Assembly: GCA_024180945.1 (NCBI GenBank)
Contig: JAKSGN010000003.1
Location: forward strand, 3,720,001-3,784,000
DNA: 64,000 nt
Direction: 5' to 3'
From: Macrophomina tecta
Lineage: Eukaryota > Ascomycota > Dothideomycetes > Botryosphaeriales > Botryosphaeriaceae
Both the position numbers and the translations under genes were made by a program. Positions 35,101-45,436 of this stretch are shown one piece after another. Below the pieces are notes generated by a model, which was not told where the DNA came from, did no database searches, and saw only the letters and a program-made list of their open reading frames with translations. The stretch's first letter is position 1; each line of letters starts with the position of its first letter.

Positions 35101-38100
35101 AGATTCTCTTCATGTACGAGGGCTTGTACCAGCAGCTTGAGCGATGGGATGCAATACTGACGCACCAACCACGCACTGCCGGCGAGGAACTGGCGGACAT
35201 GCATGGAATTAGCTTGGCCATGCTTGAGATATCCGCGGCTGTGCTTAACGACATGCTCAGCGTCTCCTTCCTCTACAACCGCCAGTCTGGTCATCAGGAC
35301 AGGATGTCGAGCTGATGAAGCGGTATGAATTTTCCCTTCGAAAGGAGGTACCGGCCCTGGCCTCTCAACAGCTTTAATACACTCTCCCGGATTTCCCGCA
35401 CCTCAAGATATCCTAGGCTGGCTTGGACAACCTGCACAGACGTATTCTTCCCCAAAGTGGGCAGATCAACTTAAACGACGTTGAAAAAATCTACCAATGC
35501 ACCCCTATGCAAAACCCAATCCTGATCTCACAGGGGAAGGACCTGCAGACATACATACCGCAGTATACTTGGAGCGTCATGACCAGGCCGGGCCACGATA
35601 TTGACGTGCCCCGTCTGGTGCGGGCCTCGGAGTCCGTAGTTGCTCAGCATAGCGCTTTCATGACCATTTTTGTGGACGGCATCGGGAATTCTGGGCTCTG
35701 TCACCAAGTGATTTTGAAAGAGTCGGCGACGGGCAGGTCCCAGGTTGGCAGTGGAACAGCTAGCGGACCCTTTCCCAAAGACGGACCGCCACACCAGCTT
35801 CGATTGGAGCGTGACCCAGAAGGCAGTGTGATGATGTCATTACAAAAATGTCACGCGATCTTCGATCGATATTCTGCCGAGGTGCTTGTGCGTTACCTGG
35901 CTATGGCGTAATGCGGATCACTCTCTAAAGGTGTCTCGGCCCGCTATGGTGACTATTTCAAAAACGTAGCTGAGGCGGACTTGCAACCAATGCTCGGATT
36001 TTGGAGAGAAAGCCTCCGAGGCAAAAAAATGTATCATATGCCCCCAATGCTCGATGAAATCGGAGCAGAACGGTAGGTGAAGTCTGTCAATCTTCCTCTT
36101 AAGACGTCTTTGGAAGCCCTGAGAACGCTCTGCAGCGAGAACGGACTCACTATATCGACAATCTTCCATGCAGCTTGGGCATTGATACTTCGCCAATTCT
36201 GCGACAGTGACTCAGTTTGCTTTGGAACTATGGTTTCGAGCCGTGATGCTCCTGTCAAAGGCATTGAGGACTCCATTGGCCTGTTTGTCAATATCATGGC
36301 ATGCCCTGTCAATTTGCAGCCAGATGACACTCTGATGCAGTTTCTGAAGGACCTGCAGGAGAGGTTTACCCAGAGCCTTCAGCATGCAAGCTCACGTACC
36401 GAGTCATCGACGGCCTTTCGCGTGGAGCGGCCTGTCATCTGTCCTACCTCGGCGTTGGCCCTGAGATGCTAATTCCCCCATGTTTCGAGAATTCGAAATG
36501 TGCATTGGTTGCCCATGATGGGAATTCTCCGCGCCGGCGCAGCCTACGTCCCCGTCCATCCGGCGAGCCCAGCTGAGCGCATGGCAAGCATTTTCGACGA
36601 GGTCAAAGCAGTTTTGATTCTTACATCAGGGAAGAACTATGCAATATGCAAACCCTTGCGCAATCAGGTCTTAGTAGTAGAAGAAAAGCTTGTAGCGGAG
36701 GAGGTACTGCTACGAAACGGCGCTTCAACGGAGCGCGTGACTCCTCAAAATGCTACGTACGCCATCTTGACGTCCGGCTCGACCGGGATGCCGAAGAGTG
36801 TAGTGGTGAGTCATGAAGCCTACTGCACCGGCCTGGGCCGGCATGCAGAGGTCTGCCGATTTCATCAAGGCTCCCGCATACTGCAATTTGCTTCGTTCGC
36901 TTTCGATTCAAGCATTGGGGAGATAATGCCAGGCCTCTCTCGCGGCGCCTGGATCTGCATTCCTTCCGACGACGGGCTTCGCAACAACCTACCAAGGCAC
37001 GTCAGGAGAGAAGGAATAGACTTCCTGAGCGTCACGCCATCATTTGCAGCTTTGCTGGGCCCCGAATCCTTGCCGAGCATCAAGAGGGTCGTGCTGGGCC
37101 GAGAGCCCCTTAACGGAGTATTAGTCGCTGCATGGGCCGGGAAATTTGACCTCGTCAATATCTATGGCCCAAACAAGTGCAGTGTGGCGTGTATTGATAA
37201 CACGAACGTCACCAAATCGACGGATTCTTCCAACATCGGAAACGGATACCGCGCATGCTGCTGGATTGTTGACCAGGATGATGCTGAGCGGTTGGCGCCC
37301 GGCGGAGCTGTTGGCGAGCTGCTAATAGAGGGCTCAATCCATGCACGCGACTATTTGAACGATGCCCACAAGGCTGCATCTGCGTGGATCCGCCCGTCTA
37401 GGTGGCTACAAAAGCTCGGTCCTGATCGGGGCACCTTGCTCTACCGGACCGGTGATCTCGCGTCGTTCAAACCGATGGTTCCATCCGACTGGGCGAACGC
37501 AAAGATTTGCAGGTGAAGCTCCATGGACAGCGCATCGAGATTGGCGAGGTTGAACATCACCTTACGCAATGCCTGCCAGAGTCCGGAATAGCATTTGCCG
37601 TCGATGTGGCAGCACCAAAGGGTCGCGAAGATTCCCCTTCGCTGGTGGCCTTTATATTCATGGCCAACGCTGCTGTTGATGATCGAAGCCAGAAGCTCCT
37701 CGCGACAGCCCCCGAGGCCATCGCCAGACTCATGCAGCTGACCGATAATATCGGGCTACGGCTGGTGCTCTCCCTGCCAGGCTACATGGTTCCGTCGGCA
37801 TTCGTACCGCTCCCCCAAATGCCGTATGCCATCTCCGACAAGGTAGACAGGAGGAAGCTCAGAAGCCTTATTTTAGAGCTCGATCGCAATGAGTTCAGCA
37901 AGCTTATCGCTTCTTGGGAAGATCCATTCAAAGCTCCATCTCCTGGGCCTGAGCAGCAGCTCTTCCGACTGTAGAGCAGTACGCTCGCCATCAAGTCCGA
38001 TCCGGTCGGCGCCCTCTCGAATTTGTTTCGTCTTGGGGGGATTCCATTGCCGCCATCAAACTCGTGGCTGCGGCTCGATCGTAAAGGTTGCATGTGACGG

Positions 38101-39353
38101 TGGCGGATATGTTCAATACCCCCCAGCTGCGCGACATGGCATCGACCATCAGGCCCAATGGTCACGAGGTCTTTCCCCAGGAGACCGATGTCGAGCCGGT
38201 TATGTTATTGGGTAAAGACGTTTCGGAGCAAGATATCCGACGTGAAGCCTCGTCACTGTGCGGGAAACCTCCGGACGAGATCGAAGATGTATTTCCTTGC
38301 ACGCTATTACAGGAAGGCTTGATTGCCTTGACTTTTGCAGAGCAACGGCGCTTCTCATGTCGGAGCATGGCGGATCCATCTCCATTCCAGCATTGACGTC
38401 AGCCGGCTGCACGAGTCGTGGCAAGTGATTGTCGAGCACTGCCCGATCATGCGCACGCGCCTGGTGCACATATCGGGAAGACTCCTGCAGCTTGTGCAAA
38501 AGAACCCCAATTGCTGGTGTGAATCCATCGATTGAGACTCCTTTGTTCGGGCAGAGAAACGGGCGGTGCTACACGATGGTCTGTCCCGGCTAGAGATCTT
38601 CACTGAGGCCGGGCACCAATGGCTTGGGATTCTGGCCCATCATGCTACTTACGACGGCTGGTCATTTGCACTGATCCTCGATGCGGTGGAGAGACACTAA
38701 GTAGATTCGACACCGCCCCTGCTGATCCCTTTCAAGAGACTTATCCGTGATGCTGGTGCCCAAGACCGCCAACCGGCGACCGGGATGCGAGTTCGACACC
38801 CGAGTCCTGAGCGACAGGCAGATGTCCCGCATACTGTCTCACTTCGCGCAAACAATACAACGGATTGTTAGCTCCAACCCCACGACGCGTCTCGGGGACA
38901 TCTCGATGACGATGGCCGAAGACTTCCAGGAAATTGCAGAGTGGAACAGCGAGGCACCCAGGCCGGCCAGCATCTGCCTGCATTCGCTAGTGGAAGAACG
39001 CGCCGAGCAGTAACCGGGCGCAGTGGCGGTGTTTGCGTTGGACCGCTCGTTTACGTACAAAGAGCTGGACATGCAGGCGGATGCGCTGTGCCGCCGGCTT
39101 GTGACGGCCGGCGTCGTCCCAGGCAGCATGATCCCAGGGTTCCTGGATCGCTCGAAATGGGCTGTGGTTGCCATCCTGGGAACCATGAAGGCAGGCTGCT
39201 GGTACGTTCCGCTGCATGCAAAGCTGCCGCAGTCGCGGACGAAGTACGTTGACGCGCAGGGTTGTGCCCAGTTCGCTGTTGCCACTCACAGCCAGCATGA
39301 CCCCGGACGAAGTGCCTGGCCTCAAGACGCTCTTCTTTCAGCCGGAATCACTG
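32160..39353 (+). pseudogene. non-ribosomal peptide synthetase relic (A-T-E-C-A-T-C-A)
   Basis: Core motifs appear in order but in changing frames. A1: KSGGACVPMGPGHP near 32390, FFTSGSPGKPKS near 32620, YKTGDI near 33430, GQRVELGEIEYHV near 33505, LPSYMIPRA near 33735. T1 near 33980-34060: SGDYISAM, the phosphopantetheine Ser replaced by Tyr. E: LSPIQQLF near 34165, HHAVVHLASW near 34525 (motif Asp now His), PMEILFMYEGLYQQLER near 35090. C1: YQCTPMQ near 35490, KCHAIFDRYS near 35850 (first His lost). A2: YAILTSGSTGMPKS near 36760 to LPGYMVPSAF near 37775. T2 near 38030, split by a one-base loss. C2: HHATYDGWS near 38640. A3 is cut after TPDEVPGLKTLFF near 39340. Stops, frameshifts and deletions at C1/A2 and inside A3 leave no function. 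The domain order equals the start of HC-toxin/apicidin-type cyclic-tetrapeptide synthetases. Confidence 0.88.
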
Positions 39354-40965
39354 ACCGTACGAGTTGTACGACCGCGTCCACGTTTGTGAGATTGGAAATT
39401 GCATTGGCTCTGGGATAGGGGGCATAAAGTCGTTGCTGGGTATTTTCTGGGACCGTGGAATGGAGCGCCCGGTGCAGAGCGACGTATTGCAGGAGTCGTT
39501 TTTGAACACACCAGCCGCGTGGATAAACATGCTGCTGATGTCCAGCTCCGGTAGGCTTCTCGTTCCTTGTCTATATCTAGGAATCCGCCGCTAACATGCG
39601 TGTTGCAGGGCCCCTGAAGACTCTGCTCGGGGCATGTGCTACCACGTTGCAGTCGCTTGACAGCGGCCGCGATCTCATCAAGAGGGGCAGGGCCAAGATT
39701 TGCTTGGTAAGTGGTGTTGACGGCCTCTCCGGCGACGTTTCCGCCGAGTTTGCGAACATGAAGGCGACTGTTGACGCAGACTCGGAGCTCGCGCGCGGAC
39801 GCTCGTTTGCGGAGATGTCCCGTCCGAGTGCCTCCTCTCGTGCTGGATTCGTCGAGGCTCACGGGGACGGCAAGCAAGTCCTCGCTTCAGTTGAACTCGC
39901 CATTCAGGTAGGGTTGCCACTCCATGGAGTAGTCGCTTGGACTGGCATGGCTAGCAATGGTGCAGGACGATCGACGCCAGCGCCAGGTACAGGTCTTTCG
40001 ACCTTCTCACGGGAACGACAAGAGCCACAGCGCATCCTCCACCCATGCCCGATATCCGTTATAGACGCAGCCCTTTAGATCTACGGCTGTCGTTCGTTCA
40101 AGACACGGCCGAGGCGGAGATCCTCGCCCTGCACGGGTACGTCAGTTCGCGGAATCTAGCAGCCGCTGCGGAAGCAGAGTTGTCGGATAAGTGTCTGTGC
40201 ATCCTCTCAGATGCAGTATCACAGCGAGGAACCGCGCTGCATGACTACATCACCGAGTTTTGGCGGCCCGACGACCGCATTTCGCCCAGACGCGGATCTC
40301 TCGCCGTGTGGGGCCTCACCATTAACGATGTGGCCGTAGCATCATTTCACGGACCTTCAACAATCAAAGGCGACGAAAATGAGCCCGAAGTCATTAGCAA
40401 GCAACTCAGACACCTCGGCAGATCTTCCGGCAATGTCTTCCTTGGAGTCTTCCAGAAGCACCTTACTGGCCATCCAAAAGCTACAGCTGGCGCCTGGATG
40501 CTCAACAGCTGCCTCCAGATGCTGCACAGCGACGTCGTTCCCGGCGGTCGCAACGCGGACAATATCGACTCCGTATTTAAACGCTTTATAAATAGCCTGA
40601 TCCCCAAATGCAACATTGATTTGGGCACTGGGCAGATAATGAGCTTCACCTTGTCTTCGTTCAGCTTAGGGCAAAAGAGTGCCCAGGCAATTGGTGTGCA
40701 TCCAAACTACATTACAGCCGTGCTGGACGAAGGCCAGTACGAGTCTTACAAGCTCAAGGTCGCTACCAGACATGGCAAAGCTCATCGCCGGTTTTATGAC
40801 GCCGGTGTCAACAACAACATGTTTGTCGCGAAGAAAGAGCCGCCAGACACACGCGATAATAGCTTTAAGGTGCTCATAGACCCTCGTCCACTGCGCCCGT
40901 CCTTTGGCAGTATATACGAAAGAAGCAGGGTTTCGCTAAGGCGTCTTTCAAGTATGCTCTTGTAG
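39354..40965 (+). pseudogene. fungal fatty acid synthase alpha-subunit ketosynthase fragment
   Basis: From 39364 the frame matches the beta-ketoacyl synthase of fungal type I FAS alpha: HVCEIGNCIGSGIGG, then WDRGMERPVQSDVLQESFLN. An intact intron follows at 39551-39608 (GTAGGC, GCTAAC, GCAG). Then come the nucleophile region GACATTLQSLD and, after a frame change near 40040-40100, ASFHGPST (catalytic His) and KHLTGHPKATAGAW (second His). It ends near the domain's usual C-terminus with NNNMFVAKKE. The upstream ACP and ketoreductase parts and the downstream phosphopantetheinyl transferase are absent. The left edge abuts the broken NRPS A3 domain directly. A dedicated FAS next to an NRPS would supply a fatty-acid-derived building block. 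Condensation residues survive, but the gene has no start and is frameshifted. Confidence 0.85.
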
Positions 40966-41730
40966 AACTGCTCAGGAAGTCACACCATTTACAAGTATGT
41001 TTATTCGGTTGTATGCTCCCTGTTTTCCTCTTATGGTAGTTATGTAACTCGACTCCAGTTTAAAGCGCTAAAGTGATAATTCAGTAGGCCTCATCATTCT
41101 AGCTGCCCTCCAGAAAATGGAAATCTCGTCCTAAGGCGCTCCTCGTACTCTCCCATATTTGTTGGCGGACTTTCCGGAGCGGGCCGTCAATACGGACCGG
41201 TGTCCAAACCCAGTTTAGCGCGGTCGATTCAATTAAATAACGCTGGCTTAAGGAACTTCTAAAATCCGCTGGAATTCCACCGTCCCAGCTCCGACCAAGC
41301 GGTGAACATGGCCATAGAAACGAATTCAGTTCACGCTTTCGTGCATAGCTTGCTTTCTTCCCTGAATAAGACACGAAATGTTACCGTTTACATTATCTCA
41401 ACAGGTAAGCAGCACTTTGCCTAAGCTGTGCTTTCCGCTACTTATCTTTTCTCAAGTGCATTTACTGGAACCATCGGGCCTCGAAGAGCTGGTTGGGCGG
41501 CTATGTCAGCCACTGGAAGATGCGAAACAAAGCGCCGAGGCTCTCTCGATTAATCATGTCCGCGAGCTTAGCACCATCGACAAGACCCTCGATGGCCTCG
41601 GCCTCTCTGGCTGAACCTAGGCGGAGCTTCCTGCCGGAGGCCTTGATGGCGTTTAAGTTTCTTACTACTGCATGGCTCGAAACTCTCAATTCTGCCGGGG
41701 CCGCGAGGCCACTGCCGGCTCCGATCGAGA
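40966..41730. other. no supported gene between FAS and aconitase-like fragments
   Basis: Short frames only (41099-41374 minus, 41378-41614 plus). No further FAS or aconitase motifs are recognisable. Confidence 0.4.
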
Positions 41731-41734
41731 CGCA

Positions 41735-41999
41735 AAGCACTACGGCGCGGCCCAGGACATTGGTAGAAAAGATCTTCGCGCAGCACGCGTTTGAGATTTC
41801 TTATCTTGACGGCCTGAAGGCTGGCGATCTTGTCCGAGTCTCCGTGGATTGGACCGTCGCTAGTGAGCTTTGGTGGGTGGCTATGAAGCACAGTATGCTA
41901 AGCATTGGCAAGCAGCCGACTGCATGGCGTTAATGACCGCTTCTGGTTGGCTGGTGATTTCACGGTTGATCCTCGGACCTACAAACAAGAGCGTGTACT
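41735..41999 (+). pseudogene. aconitase / 3-isopropylmalate dehydratase-like fragment (N-terminal)
   Basis: TLVEKIFAQHA at about 41757 begins the aconitase-superfamily N-terminus. KAGDLVRVSVDWTVASELWW and MLSIG follow, equivalent to the 'GD.V.....MTHD...A......IG' block of isopropylmalate dehydratase and homoaconitase. After a one-base frame change the homology continues with NDRFWLAGDFTVDPRTYKQE to 41999. The MTHD segment is corrupted and the cysteines that bind the 4Fe-4S cluster are not in the window's fragment. Enzymes of this type isomerise a chain-extended 2-hydroxy acid, and dedicated copies occur in some peptide clusters to make unusual amino acids. It lies 0.8 kb past the FAS fragment on the same strand, hence probably part of the dead cluster. 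The minisatellite starts at its end. Confidence 0.6.
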
Positions 42000-42112
42000 A
42001 GTAAGGCCGTACTCGCAAGGCCGTCCTAGTATAAGGCCGTCCTAGTATAAGGCCGTACCAGCAAGGCCGCACTGGCAAGGCCGCGGTAGCAAGGCTGCAC
42101 TAGCAAGGCATA
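41997..42112. repeat. degenerate minisatellite, about eight units of 14-16 bp
   Basis: Units follow ACTAGC/TAT plus AAGGCCGT; for example CCTAGTATAAGGCCGT occurs twice in tandem. Arms vary mostly by single bases. It begins exactly where the aconitase-like homology ends. Confidence 0.7.
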
Positions 42113-42311
42113 GGCCGGCGTAGGTAATAGCTGACCTTACCCTTACCGGCCTCTTGGCCGCAATTATGATGCGTACGAGCCTGTGTACAAGACATAATCT
42201 CTTGAGGCCAGGCTCGCCGGAATATACGCGAACCATGGTTACGAGCCGTCAGAAAATCACCCCTCGAGTCAGAATCCATAAGGCGTCATAATCCGTGCAC
42301 AAAACGCACCC

Positions 42312-42343
42312 TCAGTCGACGCGGTGGTCAATGCGTCGACTGA
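42312..42343. repeat. short perfect hairpin (11-bp arms, 10-nt loop)
   Basis: TCAGTCGACGC, a loop GGTGGTCAAT, then GCGTCGACTGA. No T-run follows, and no gene end lies nearby; it may be a remnant of an inverted-repeat element. Confidence 0.5.
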
Positions 42344-42540
42344 CAGGAGCCCAGTGCGCTGAGCCTGCGGCCCAGCCATACTGCCGTTGGCTCCGAGTAG
42401 AGGCAGAGACCCGGCGTTACATCTAGGGCGGTAGGAGCGCCGGGGGCCGGCCGGATTTGTCGTAGGGCTAGGCCATGGGACCGGTGCGCCCGAGGACGGT
42501 CAGGAATGGCGTTTGCATCCGTACTGAACAATTTAGGATA

Positions 42541-42695
42541 TAGGTCTATGACTCACTGCGATGACATTTTCTCCCTTTTCGGCCTAGTGTGTCTCCTACC
42601 AAAGTTTAGTATAAAGCCGGAGCTCTCGTGGCTTTTTTTTATTGCAGCTCCGCTCGATGACATTTTCTCCTCCTTTAGCCTAGCCCACGGAGCGG
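42541..42695 (+). repeat. dispersed repeat fragment with a partial second unit
   Basis: The segment ATGACTC...TGACATTTT followed by a C/T-rich run and GGCCTAGTG recurs at 46797-46885. A shorter copy (GATGACATTTTCTCCTCCTTTAGCCTAGC) lies at 42655-42685. All lie in front of transcription units, so this could be a shared promoter-region element or a transposon scrap. Confidence 0.45.
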
Positions 42696-42852
42696 GTTTA
42701 CGCATGGGGCGTGCCCTTGTCTAGCTTACGTTGTTCAGTGCATGACACATTCGATTCCGAAGTCCAGGCCCGGTCCGTTTACTTTCTTCACTACTTACCA
42801 CTACGATTCGACAACAGCGACACGGAACTGGATAATTCGGTAACTCAGGCTA

Positions 42853-43963
42853 ATGGAACACTCCGTTACTCTGACCCTGGGCGAGGGCGAAGCGAACAGG
42901 GTCGGCGATCACCCCAACCACGTCGACGCCGAGGCCGAGGCCAAGGCCAACAAGCAGCGCAGGAAGGTTCAAAACCGGAAGAACCAAAGAGCACATCGTG
43001 AGTCTTTCCCTGAATGCCTCATCCCCTGCTGAGCTCATAAGCTTTGAAGGACTGCGGATTAGGGGGCAGGACCCGGGGTCTGTTCAGACGTCGTGCCCGT
43101 TCCAAGTCAGGCGCTGGCGCCTCGACGAACCCGATGATTGTCCATCCCGAGACGCCTCGTCAGCATCAAAAGGCGCAACTGCCACGTACATCTCCCCCAT
43201 TACTACATCAGTGTTCACACCCGAACGCGCCGGAGTCCGTCGAGGGCCACCACTCCCCGCCCCAGTCCATGCCCAGAAGTCCCTGACCCCACCGTCGTTC
43301 ATCTTCCCCCTCTCAACCGATCACCTCCTCCATCTTATCCAGTATAATGTCTTCCGCGCCTTCGTCTCCAATAAACGCACTCTTAATACCCTTCTCACGG
43401 GCTGGACCGATAACCCTCCGTCCCCAACTACCTGTCCCATCAGCGGTCCTTACCGTGACGACACAACCGTCTACCCCCTGAACCCCAATATTCCGCTCTC
43501 TCTCGTCCCGACCCGCCTCCAGCAAACCCGCTTGCACTCCCTCTGGATTAACCTCATTCCCTTCCCCTGCGTCCGTGACAACCTTATAAGGCGCGAAGGA
43601 AGTTTCGACCACTGGGAGCTGCTACAAGACCTCATCGGTGAGCTCATGAGTGCCACGCCGGCTCGAAAGCGTCGAGGTACACCCCTCACCATCACCGTCT
43701 CCGACCCTAAACCCATGGGGACCCTGCCCCTTACAGCAGGACGTGACGAGGATGAGGTCACTGCGGGGCGCAAGGGACTTATTGTTTGGGGCGAACCGTA
43801 CGATATGCAGAGCTGGGAGGCCACCCCCGGCTTTCCTGCGAAGTGGTGGTGGGCTGTGGAGGGATGCGACGATTTAGTTGAATCTACTAACCGCTGGAGG
43901 CTCATGAGAGGAGAGGAACCTTTACGCCTCTCTAATCGAAAAGGTAGCCGCTATGCCGAATAA
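42853..43963 (+). CDS. bZIP-type transcription factor with DUF3425 domain (352 aa)
   Basis: Two exons, 42853-42997 and 43050-43963. The 52-nt intron (GTGAGT donor, GCTGAG branch region, GAAG acceptor) falls inside the basic region and keeps the frame. Residues 30-50 carry a bZIP basic region, KQRRKVQNRKNQRAHR, matching the N-x7-R core that contacts DNA, but no long leucine zipper follows. Residues 140-340 are DUF3425-like: DHLLHLIQYNVFRAF, then a proline-rich segment with LNPNIPLSLVPTRLQQ. Then come LHSLWINLIPFP..RDNLI and a C-terminal block with WGEPYDMQSWEATP followed by KWWWAVEG. This architecture is common in fungal regulators, often inside or next to secondary-metabolite clusters. It is nuclear by inference. 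The frame is intact although the adjacent cluster is dead, so it may serve other targets. Confidence 0.8.
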
Positions 43964-45436
43964 GTCTCCAAGCAAACGAAGGATGGCCGGCTAACGGACA
44001 ACAGGAACTTATCCTCAGAGTTCTATGCACCATTGATTACCCCTTAATTTTAGATAACAGACAGGCGGTTATAACCACCCACAAAAAACGCCATAGCTGA
44101 GGACGTTGCACCCCGCATCGTTGCTACTCGGACTTCCGCCTCATATAGCGCTAACAACAAGAACGGCTTCCTACCTTTTGCCAAGACAAATTTTCGTTGA
44201 TTCGAAGAGCTGGGGACTTGCCGCGGAGGTTGTCATTGTCTTGTAGGCGAATTTCTGGATTTTCAGGCGCGTGATGTTCACCTATTGGGCAACCAACTTC
44301 AGCGCGCCTCCCGCGCCTGCTTCGGGATGAAAAGGCAGACAACGAAGGTGTTCGGGGCCTGAGCGTCGTGATATTGGAGCTTCATACCGTAAGGTAATGG
44401 ACAGTAATATAATCCATGCGCCTAGGGGATGCGTAAGATAATGGTGTTGAACTATAGCAAGATAAATAAAACGGCAAATATATTGTTAGTTGAAGCTGCG
44501 TCAGGTTCGGGAATTCCTAGGATTTTAAAGTGAGCTAAATCAACCTTAAGTCCGGCACGTCTCCTACCTGGAGCGTCCACGCGTGCTTTCGCCGTCTCGC
44601 GTTAATAAACCCGCGAGCTGGAATGTTATGATAGCATCGCGCTATTCTACCGCTGCTCGCAAGTCAGGGGCAGACGGTTCCCCCGAAAGTAGTTACGTAA
44701 ACTTCCTTAATCTCATCACCGGGCGGGAAGCGAGGGGCCGTGTGCCGAAGTGGTTGCTACCTTTGTCGGCTAAAGGAAGTCTTCACGTATAGAAAACGGC
44801 TAAGGGAAATCCGCTTCATGAAACCGAGTTATACTAACGAAACCAAGCTCAACGTAGCACATCGCTCGGGGAAAACGAGAATAGCGCGTTACGTGGCTTT
44901 CCCAAGTTTGCCCTGTTGAAGGTCGGCCTGCTCACCGAAGCATTGTGTGCGCGCACACACCACGATGCTCGTAAGGCCCAACATTTTCGTCTTCGATATT
45001 CACGTCTTCAACTGCTCGCGCCTTCGTTGTCGGCAGCTTCCTCTCTGACCTTGCGCGCCGCAATCTGTATTGCTGTCGCCACCAAGGCCCTCGTCTTCGG
45101 CGGCGACAGCGCCGCGTGCTACAACGACGCCTACGTCCTCGATGCCGCAGAGTCGTCAGGTCAGCTCGCAGCGCCCGACACTAATGGGGGCTGTACGGTG
45201 GCCCCACGCTCTGGCAATCGGGGGCGTCCACAACAAGGGCACAGCCTAGCAAGATTTCTGTTTTTGCCCCGAAAACGCCGAGAGATCAGTCTATTCACCC
45301 TGACGTGAAGTGATCGCACTACATATAAATCATTAGAGTATCACGAATTGTATGGCTCCATGATTCATAGGGATGCATTCATTAAAGGAAATCACGAGTT
45401 TGACTGTATACTGAGGGCCAGGCCCCTCTTGGTTCC
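43964..45436. other. no firmly supported gene
   Basis: Frames at 44583-44792 and 44916-45308 (plus) lack consistent support. At about 45085-45150 the peptide KALVFGGDSAACYNDAYVLD resembles one Kelch blade, but it is isolated. The rest is A+T-moderate intergenic sequence. Confidence 0.4.

Noticed and set aside
41997..42112. CRISPR-like array
   Set aside because: Units are contiguous, 14-16 bp and degenerate, with no spacers; the organism is eukaryotic.
45061..45190. A single Kelch-like blade (KALVFGGDSAACYNDAYVLD)
   Set aside because: One isolated motif without neighbouring blades or a credible gene model; could be chance.
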